Below, piece after piece: positions 8,025-12,329 of a stretch of 12,329 nt of DNA. Under the pieces are notes generated by a model. That model saw nothing but the letters and a program-made list of their open reading frames with translations. It was not told the DNA's origin and searched no databases. The translations under genes were made by a program, and so were the position numbers. The stretch's first letter is position 1. Each line of letters begins with the position of its first letter. The stretch is from JABAAE01 sp036336715 (GTDB taxonomy: Bacteria; Planctomycetota; Planctomycetia; Pirellulales; Pirellulaceae), in the NCBI GenBank assembly GCA_036336715.1, contig JAYZFP010000078.1, forward strand, positions 1 to 12,329, in the 5' to 3' direction.

Positions 8025-8180
8025 ATGATGAGAAAACTGGCAGACAAGTGTGGTGAGTACCTGACAACGCTGGGAAATGAAAGTGGACAGCTGATCAATT
8101 CGATTACCTACGAACGATGGCTGGTGCTGTCAGCTCTCGTGGTCGTTTTCGGCTTTTTGTTCCTGCGGAACAGCCGTTAA
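8025..8180 (+). CDS. Small single-pass membrane protein, unknown function (51 aa)
   Basis: I do not recognise this protein. The frame runs from tandem ATG codons (8025, 8028) to TAA at 8178-8180 and encodes 51 residues. The first 32 are polar and mixed-charge ('MMRKLADKCGEYLTTLG' then 'NESGQLINSITYERW'), with one cysteine at position 9. A single hydrophobic helix 'WLVLSALVVVFGFLFL' (about 32-47) follows, and the protein ends 'RNSR'. This is the shape of a tail-anchored or short bitopic inner-membrane protein; the two arginines after the helix make the topology ambiguous. It is divergent from the phosphatase gene with about 140 bp between them, and converges on the FKBP gene with a hairpin between. 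A strong Shine-Dalgarno and an uninterrupted helix argue for a real gene; no homologue comes to mind, so function is open. Confidence 0.6.
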   Translation: MMRKLADKCGEYLTTLGNESGQLINSITYERWLVLSALVVVFGFLFLRNSR

Positions 8181-8202
8181 CCCCGGCCAGAACGATTTTC
8201 AC

Positions 8203-8223
8203 CGGCTGCCCAAAAAGCAGCCG
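8203..8223. terminator. Perfect hairpin between convergent genes
   Basis: CGGCTGC and GCAGCCG form a perfect 7-bp GC-rich stem with a CCAAAAA loop, 22 bp after the small protein's stop and 34 bp past the FKBP stop. Placement between two convergent genes fits a terminator serving both strands, although no T-run follows on either strand. Confidence 0.45.
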
Positions 8224-8257
8224 CGACAGCAAAACGGATGTGGCGTTTGGAAGGCCA

Positions 8258-8788
8258 CTATTGCTGCTCGAAAATCTTGAGCACTTCCACCTGGAACCAT
8301 AGCGTCTCTTTTCCACCGATCTGCCCGTGACCCTGCTCCCCGTAAGCCAGGTCATACGGAATTTCCAGCTCCAGCATTCCCCCTTCGCCAATCAGCGGAA
8401 TCCCTTCCTTCCAGCCTTCAATCACACCCCAGTTCGGGGACTTGAGCAGAAAGTGGGGTGGGTCGCGTCGATAGGAAGAATCGAAAATCTGGCCACCTTT
8501 CGTCCAGCCTTTGTAAGCGACCGCAACGGTATCCTCGTGAGTGGGTTTTGGTTTGTCAGACTTTCGCAGAATCCTGTACTTGAGCCCGGATGGCAATTCG
8601 GTGAACTCCGTTTCCGCGTCTTCATCCACCTCTTCAGGCCGGGGCGCCGGTATTTTGCCTTTCAGCTTCACCGGCACTTTTGCCTTTTGCTGCTCCTGCT
8701 GGGGATCAGGCTTCAACATGAACAATGCACCGACGAACATCAATCCGAACAGGACGATGACGACGATCGTGACACCTTTGTATTCCAT
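8258..8788 (-). CDS. Membrane-anchored FKBP-type peptidyl-prolyl cis-trans isomerase
   Basis: With the ATG at 8788 the protein has 176 residues; a TTG at 8836 would add 16 residues with no better ribosome site. One hydrophobic segment 'VTIVVIVLFGLMFVGALFML' (6-25) acts as an uncleaved signal anchor. A Lys/Gln/Pro/Glu-rich spacer (about 26-60) leads to an FKBP domain (about 64-172). The domain shows 'VAVAYKGWTKGGQIFDSSY' (88-106), 'GVIEGWKEGIPLIGEGGM' (121-138), 'LEIPYDLAYGEQGHG' (141-155) and the closing strand 'LWFQVEVLKIF'. The conserved FD, VIxGW and YG residues of the FKBP active site are all there, so it should be active. The family speeds proline isomerisation during folding; with the anchor, the domain probably acts on the outer face of the cytoplasmic membrane. 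It seems to be a single-gene unit. Confidence 0.93.
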   Translation of the reverse strand: MEYKGVTIVVIVLFGLMFVGALFMLKPDPQQEQQKAKVPVKLKGKIPAPRPEEVDEDAETEFTELPSGLKYRILRKSDKPKPTHEDTVAVAYKGWTKGGQIFDSSYRRDPPHFLLKSPNWGVIEGWKEGIPLIGEGGMLELEIPYDLAYGEQGHGQIGGKETLWFQVEVLKIFEQQ

Positions 8789-8843
8789 ATCATTAACCGG
8801 TCTGCTGTTTGCTGTGTTTTGCTTTGAAAAGTTCAAGATCTGT

Positions 8844-8872
8844 GATTGACCTGTGATCGGTTCCAGTCAATC
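8844..8872. repeat. 7-bp inverted repeat upstream of the FKBP gene
   Basis: GATTGAC (8844-8850) and GTCAATC (8866-8872) are perfect reverse complements whose starts are 22 bp apart, about two helical turns. Each arm carries a TTGAC core resembling a -35 element. The dyad begins 56 bp upstream of the FKBP ATG. A second small dyad, TTGAA-aag-TTCAA (8824-8836), is next to it. An operator or paired promoter elements are possible, but no matching -10 was found. Confidence 0.35.
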
Positions 8873-9302
8873 GGGCGAAAACCCGCTGCAACCGGAACTC
8901 CTTTATTTTGGGCAGAACTGGCGATTCTGGATAGCCTGTATTGCCGGTCCGGCGGTCGGAAAACACCTGGACTTTGCGCACCAGTATCAGAAACACGGAC
9001 CAGCACCAGAAAAATCGAGCATCGCATCGCCAGACACCGTCCACGGGAACAATGGATCTGGAAATCGCAGCCGGGAATCAACCGGTGCCTCGATGGATGC
9101 CGGTTCGATGAGTGCCGGTTGGATGGGAGCCGTTTCAAATACCGTTGACAGTCTCCGGATAAGGGCGGGACCGAAATCAACCCCGGGTTTGCTGACCGGA
9201 TCCCTCGAACGTTTGCTGCAGCCGGGGCCTCGTTACCCACCGGGCCGATTCCCGATCCAACATCCACAGAAATCCCGATCCACCATCAAAACAGAACATA
9301 AC
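8873..9302. other. Gene-free stretch between FKBP and tRNA-Leu
   Basis: Open frames exist on both strands (for example 8853-9329 plus and 8833-9267 minus), but their products show no fold, motif or ribosome site and are rich in Ser, Gly, Arg and Pro in the way of chance translations. Apart from three 15-bp tandem units at 9090-9134 I see no organised structure. The stretch leads into the tRNA promoter. Confidence 0.5.
9090..9134. repeat. Three imperfect 15-bp tandem repeats
   Basis: The units are TCGATGGATGCCGGT, TCGATGAGTGCCGGT and TGGATGGGAGCCGTT, directly adjacent. Units 1 and 2 differ at two positions; unit 3 is more diverged. They lie in the non-coding stretch before the tRNA gene. This looks like a small local duplication with no evident function. 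Confidence 0.6.
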
Positions 9303-9330
9303 TTTTCAAACTCCGGCAGTAGGCTATAAT
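9303..9330 (+). promoter_or_regulatory. Promoter of tRNA-Leu
   Basis: A perfect -10 hexamer TATAAT lies at 9325-9330. TTTTCA (9303-9308, four of six matches to TTGACA) lies 16 bp before it. Predicted transcription would start near 9337, giving about 30 bases of leader before the mature tRNA 5' end at 9367. Confidence 0.65.
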
Positions 9331-9366
9331 TGGGTTCGTGCCAGATTCCATAAACGGTTCACACTT

Positions 9367-9450
<84 letters not shown>

Positions 9451-9482
9451 CTCGATAGATTTATATCCAAAAACGATATTTT

Positions 9483-9519
9483 AAAGGGACTTGCGTTGAA
9501 TAGGCGTGAGTCCTTTTTT
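9483..9519 (+). terminator. Rho-independent terminator of tRNA-Leu
   Basis: An imperfect 12-bp stem forms between AAGGGACTTGCG (9484-9495) and CGTGAGTCCTTT (9505-9516), including three G-U pairs, around a 9-base loop. The 3' side runs into six T's (9514-9519). It starts 33 bases after the tRNA end and is the best intrinsic terminator in the window. Confidence 0.75.
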
Positions 9520-9846
9520 GTTGCCCGCACGAGTCGTGGTGACAATCTGGGGTCAACGTTGCAAGTATTGGATTCATGTGGATGGTTCTTTCCGCAGCAT
9601 GCAGAAAGAATTCAAGCACCGCTACGCTCGAATCACGCCACCAGTCAATGCACGCCTCGTCTTCTTTTTGATTGCGGCTTGAACGTCCTTCGAAGGAAGG
9701 CCGACCACGCAAACTTCCGTCCTCACTCATCATTCTGATTGGCTGGCGGGTGCTCGCCACTTTCTTCCCCGGTTTGCGATCCAGATTCCCGGGACGATGG
9801 ACACACCGAAGACTGGCGAATTCTCTCACGCGGGCAGAGGGGCCAC
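9520..9846. other. Gene-free stretch downstream of tRNA-Leu
   Basis: No frame on either strand has recognisable motifs or a ribosome site. A perfect 12-bp palindrome, TCCTTCGAAGGA, lies at 9686-9697. tRNA genes are common integration targets, but there is no integrase gene and no second copy of the tRNA 3' end here, so no attachment site is supported. Confidence 0.5.
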
Positions 9847-10956
9847 TCATTCAGGATGCGTTTCGCCGCGGTCAAGATTGGCTTCAGCCAACCGGGTCAG
9901 GTGGTCCATCCGGTCTTCCAGCTGGTGCGAAATTTCTTCCAGCTCCACCGATTTCTCCCCCACAAAAACCGAGGTCAGTGTGGCTGTGAATACACCAATC
10001 AGGATCATTCCGGAAACCACGATGATTCCGGTCAGCACCTGGGCAATCACCGAAACCGGGTTATAGATGTCTCCGAAACCGCCGGTCAGCAGGGTGGTGA
10101 AACTCCACCAGATCGCAAGGGGAATGTTGCCGATCTCCTCGGCCCCCATTTCAGTTTCGGCAGATGAGCGTCCCTCGAGATAGTAGATTGCCACAGCGCC
10201 GACAATCGTCACGCAAACCGACCACTGGATGGTCTTTTTCATCAGCTTGACGTTCAGCATGTCCTGGAACTTGTCGAGCCCCCGCCAAAGCAGGAGAAAA
10301 ATCCGCAGGAACCTGATAAAACGCAACAGCCTGACGATCCGGGCCAGTCGGCCGAAACGAATCATCTGTCCCCCGGCCGGAAAGGGAATCGAAGTCACAA
10401 AATCGAGCCAGTGGTTTCGCCAAACGTACCTTTTGTTGGCCGATGAATGAAGCCGCAGAAAAAATTCGCCAAGAAAAACCAGGCAGCATCCCAGGTCGAT
10501 CAGGTAGATGATGTGACTCTGCAAAAGAGGGGGTCTGCCGGCGTCATCACCCGCCGTCAGATCGTAGGCCAGAAGGCCCAGCACGAGAAAGATCAGGCTG
10601 GGAATTGCAATTTCCAACAATCGATAATTTCGACTTCCGCCAAGAAACTCAGTCATCCGTTGACGGATCGTCTTTTTTTCGATCTGGTCGGTGATCTTTG
10701 TTCTCAAATCATCCAGTTCTTCCAGACGACTGCAGATACGTTCTGTCTTTTTTCGACAGGCGTTCAGCACCTCGAAGTTCCCCGCCTCCAGTCCCTTCAG
10801 GGTGTCCTTCCGTAACTGTTCCGCCTCCTCCTGCAGGTTGGCATAATCCCCTTCGATATTCGATTTCATCCTTTCGAGTTCGGAAATGCCCGATTCCTCG
10901 AGGGAAAATTTTTGCAACTCCGCCAGGGTGGCCATGAGAGATTTTCTGTGCGACAT
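9847..10956 (-). CDS. Voltage-gated ion channel-like protein (six transmembrane, K+ channel type) with coiled-coil N-terminus
   Basis: With the ATG at 10956 the protein has 369 residues; the ATG at 10935 is an alternative, and the open frame further back to 11181 gives a Pro/Arg/Cys-rich extension that looks non-coding. Residues about 24-100 are a charged coiled coil. Six helices follow: S1 about 113-133, S2 148-170, S3 near 'NHWLDFVTSIP' (181-191), S4 199-222, S5 240-260 and S6 303-330. S4 carries arginines at 200, 203, 206, 209, 212, 215 and 218, exactly every third residue, the hallmark of a voltage sensor. Pore helix 'IWWSFTTLL' leads to the filter 'TGGFGD' (291-296), a GFGD variant of the usual GYGD of potassium channels. 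A second short coiled coil closes the protein (about 333-360), possibly helping tetramers form. Ion preference is inferred from the filter. Its gene is divergent from nei. Confidence 0.9.
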   Translation of the reverse strand: MSHRKSLMATLAELQKFSLEESGISELERMKSNIEGDYANLQEEAEQLRKDTLKGLEAGNFEVLNACRKKTERICSRLEELDDLRTKITDQIEKKTIRQRMTEFLGGSRNYRLLEIAIPSLIFLVLGLLAYDLTAGDDAGRPPLLQSHIIYLIDLGCCLVFLGEFFLRLHSSANKRYVWRNHWLDFVTSIPFPAGGQMIRFGRLARIVRLLRFIRFLRIFLLLWRGLDKFQDMLNVKLMKKTIQWSVCVTIVGAVAIYYLEGRSSAETEMGAEEIGNIPLAIWWSFTTLLTGGFGDIYNPVSVIAQVLTGIIVVSGMILIGVFTATLTSVFVGEKSVELEEISHQLEDRMDHLTRLAEANLDRGETHPE

Positions 10957-11042
10957 GATTCCATTTCGCTGGGTGATTTCCCCGCCAAACTGGTTACCGG
11001 CAAACTGGTGAACGGCATCCATGGGGCAGGAGTTTATCGGAT

Positions 11043-11072
11043 GCCAACAGCGCTTCGGGCCCGAACGTTGGC
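11043..11072. repeat. Nested inverted repeat between the channel gene and nei
   Basis: An outer pair GCCAAC (11043-11048) and GTTGGC (11067-11072) encloses a perfect 12-bp palindrome TTCGGGCCCGAA (11054-11065), offset by 5 and 1 bases. It lies about 87 bp before the channel ATG and about 230 bp before the nei ATG. A repressor or activator operator is the simplest reading; a folded RNA leader on the channel transcript is the alternative. Confidence 0.45.
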
Positions 11073-11156
11073 AGCCCGGTCGCGGGGAAGTAAAACGTGG
11101 GAGAGGGAGCCATTTTTTTGCTCGCTCTGTGCCATTTTTATCCAGAAAGGACCCAA

Positions 11157-11201
11157 ATGCAAAAAAGGAAAGCACAAGCAAGGGATTGGGTTAATTTGTA
11201 G
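11157..11201 (+). other. Possible 14-codon upstream frame (leader peptide candidate) before nei
   Basis: ATG at 11157 is preceded by AAGGA with a five-base gap and encodes 'MQKRKAQARDWVNL' before TAG at 11199-11201. It ends 103 bp before the nei ATG and is in a different frame. It is basic and very short; it may be a translated leader or chance. No attenuator-like hairpin pair follows it. Confidence 0.2.
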
Positions 11202-11291
11202 CCACTTTGCCGGTTCCACTTTGCCTGGGACAATGGGCTGCCTCGCCAGCTCAACCATCGTCATTTGCCGTTTCACAACATCGCCCCGTTT

Positions 11292-11296
11292 GAAGG
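11292..11296 (+). promoter_or_regulatory. Ribosome binding site of nei
   Basis: GAAGG ends eight bases before the ATG at 11305. It fixes that ATG as the start rather than any codon in the long open frame upstream, in agreement with the required N-terminal proline. Confidence 0.65.
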
Positions 11297-11304
11297 CACC
11301 CCGG

Positions 11305-12093
11305 ATGCCCGAAGGTCATACCATTCACAGGATCGCTGCCGACCACAAAAAGTGGTTTGCCATGCAAAAGCAGATCGTTCTTTCGCCGCAGGGACGGTTT
11401 GCCAAGGAGGCGGATATGCTCAGCGGCAGCGTCCTGAGGGATGTTTCGGCCCACGGCAAACATCTTTTTTATCACTGGAACCGGAACAGGATCTGGCACG
11501 TGCACCTGGGCCTTTACGGAAAGTTCCGTCTGCATGACAACCCGGCCCCCGATCCTCGAGGAGCGGTCAGGGTTCGCATGATTGGCAAAAAGAAGTCCTT
11601 TGACCTGAACGGACCCAACTGCTGCGAATTGTTGGATTCAGGGGGATACCAAAAGCTGAGGTCCCGCTTGGGAGAGGATCCCCTGAGACCGGATGCGGAC
11701 CCCGACGTCGTGTGGCAAAAATTCGAAAAAAGTCACTCGGCAATCGGGAGCCTGCTTCTGAACCAGTCGGTCATTTGTGGGATCGGTAATATCTACCGGG
11801 CCGAAATCCTGTTCCTGCTGGGGATGGATCCCGGTAGCCCTGCCTGCCACATGGATCGGGAAACCTTCGATCGGTTCTGGAACCTGACCTGCAAACTTCT
11901 GAAGATCGGCAGGGAAGCCAACCAGATCATTACCCGGAACCTGAACCAAAAACCGGTTCGACGTGCCCGGACTGCCGAACGGCTCAACATCTACAAATCG
12001 ACCAACTGCCCTAATTGCAGCCAAACCGTCCGAACCAGATCATTGGCCGGCCGAACCCTTTATTACTGCCCTGGCTGTCAGCACCCTTTTTAA
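11305..12093 (+). CDS. nei: Fpg/Nei-family DNA glycosylase / AP lyase (endonuclease VIII-like)
   Basis: The 262-residue protein starts 'MPEGHTIHRI'. After methionine removal the terminal P2 is the catalytic nucleophile and E3 the partner acid, and K52 in 'HGKHLFYHW' is the conserved phosphate-contacting lysine. 'WHVHLGLYGKF' and 'LRSRLGEDPL' are family segments. The helix-two-turn-helix is seen in 'NQSVICGIGNIYRAEILF'. The C-terminal zinc finger has C235, C238, C255 and C258, with R250 in the finger turn that contacts the flipped base. The 'PEGHT' start marks the Nei branch, which mostly excises oxidised pyrimidines, rather than the 'PELPE' MutM branch. It repairs oxidised bases by base excision. 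The frame is open about 390 bases further upstream, but the required N-terminal proline and GAAGG fix the start. A membrane-protein gene begins 17 bp after the stop, suggesting co-transcription. Confidence 0.95.
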   Translation: MPEGHTIHRIAADHKKWFAMQKQIVLSPQGRFAKEADMLSGSVLRDVSAHGKHLFYHWNRNRIWHVHLGLYGKFRLHDNPAPDPRGAVRVRMIGKKKSFDLNGPNCCELLDSGGYQKLRSRLGEDPLRPDADPDVVWQKFEKSHSAIGSLLLNQSVICGIGNIYRAEILFLLGMDPGSPACHMDRETFDRFWNLTCKLLKIGREANQIITRNLNQKPVRRARTAERLNIYKSTNCPNCSQTVRTRSLAGRTLYYCPGCQHPF

Positions 12094-12110
12094 CCTGTGA
12101 GTCCGCCCAG

Positions 12111-12329
12111 ATGCTCCCGCTATCAATGGAACTGACGATCTTCCTCTCTCAACTGGTCTCCACACTGTTCATGGTCGGACTGATCTGGATCGTCCAGGTG
12201 GTCCATTATCCTCTTTTCAATGGGGTGGGCGAATCAAATTTTGTCGAATACCAGCGTCGGCACCAGCGCAACATCACGATGGTGGTGGGACCGGTAATGT
12301 TGATCGAACTGTTTTCGGCACTGTTGATG
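12111..12329 (+). CDS. Conserved integral membrane protein, N-terminal part (runs off the window)
   Basis: Seventy-three codons are visible from the ATG at 12111 to the window edge without a stop. A first hydrophobic helix (about residues 8-31, 'LTIFLSQLVSTLFMVG' then 'LIWIVQVV') is followed by 'HYPLF', then 'NFVEYQRRHQRNITMVVGPVMLIELFSALLM', which begins a second helix. The combination of 'WxVQVVHYPLF', an 'F..Y...H' segment and 'VVGPxMLIE' resembles a conserved uncharacterised bacterial membrane protein of four or so helices that I recognise by pattern only. No enzymatic function is known to me. GTGAG at 12097-12101 is a possible ribosome site; an ATG at 12126 is an alternative start. The 17-bp gap after nei suggests the same transcript. 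Confidence 0.75.
   Translation, partial: MLPLSMELTIFLSQLVSTLFMVGLIWIVQVVHYPLFNGVGESNFVEYQRRHQRNITMVVGPVMLIELFSALLM

Larger units (their letters stand above)
10957..11304. other. Divergent intergenic region between the channel gene and nei
   Basis: This roughly 348-bp stretch must hold the promoters of both genes. It contains a nested inverted repeat (11043-11072) and an imperfect hairpin at 11102-11128 (AGAGGGAGC and GCTCGCTCT with one G-G mismatch around a T-rich loop). A 14-codon frame with a good ribosome site (11157-11201) and two copies of CCACTTTGCC (11202-11211, 11216-11225) follow. No strong -35/-10 pair stands out on either strand. Confidence 0.5.

Noticed and set aside
8853..9329. 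158-codon plus-strand frame and the overlapping minus-strand frame 8833-9267
   Set aside because: Neither has a ribosome site or recognisable fold, and the residue make-up (Ser, Gly, Pro, Arg rich) is that of chance translation of GC-rich DNA.
9461..9850. 129-codon minus-strand frame downstream of the channel gene
   Set aside because: It shows no motif or ribosome site, crosses the tRNA terminator and overlaps the end of the channel gene in another frame.
10957..11181. N-terminal extension of the channel frame
   Set aside because: The 75 extra residues are Pro, Arg, Cys and Trp rich with no helix or signal character, and would overlap the nested inverted repeat; the ATG at 10956 or 10935 is more reasonable.
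10912..11304. N-terminal extension of the nei frame
   Set aside because: Nei/Fpg enzymes need proline directly after the initiator methionine; only the ATG at 11305 gives this, and it has a ribosome site.

Overview
The window looks like an ordinary chromosomal stretch from a member of the Planctomycetota. The clearest lineage marker is the fragment at the left edge. It is the C-terminus of a DUF1553-type protein, the partner of 'PSD1/planctomycete cytochrome C' domains, and ends in the typical '...SSREFMFNH'. That family is expanded in Planctomycetota and Verrucomicrobiota. Base composition is moderately GC-rich, genes sit on both strands, and several genes seem to start with GTG or TTG. I see no integrase, transposase, CRISPR array, phage gene or known defence module.

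Layout, left to right: (1) the end of a DUF1553 protein, converging with (2) a membrane-bound PAS histidine kinase on the minus strand. (3) A nitroreductase-family flavoprotein diverges from the kinase and is followed by (4) a bifunctional proline dehydrogenase/P5C dehydrogenase (PutA, minimal type without a DNA-binding domain). (5) Converging with putA is a minus-strand pair, a low-molecular-weight tyrosine phosphatase followed by a fructosamine-kinase-family protein, probably a protein-deglycation operon. (6) A 51-residue protein with one membrane helix and a strong ribosome-binding site lies on the plus strand. (7) A membrane-anchored FKBP prolyl isomerase is on the minus strand. (8) A gene-free stretch carries the promoter, body and terminator of a tRNA-Leu(CAA). 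(9) A six-transmembrane voltage-gated channel-like protein (minus) has an unusually regular S4 helix. (10) Divergent from it is a Nei/Fpg-family DNA glycosylase, followed 17 bp later by the start of a conserved membrane protein that runs off the right edge.

Functionally the window is a mix of metabolic (proline to glutamate), repair or maintenance (deglycation pair, DNA glycosylase, prolyl isomerase), sensory (orphan kinase) and membrane (channel, small protein, partial membrane protein) genes. No single new multi-gene system is evident. The items most worth a second look are the kinase/phosphatase deglycation pair, the channel's seven arginines at exact three-residue spacing, the short membrane protein that a length cut-off would miss, and the nested inverted repeat between the channel and nei.
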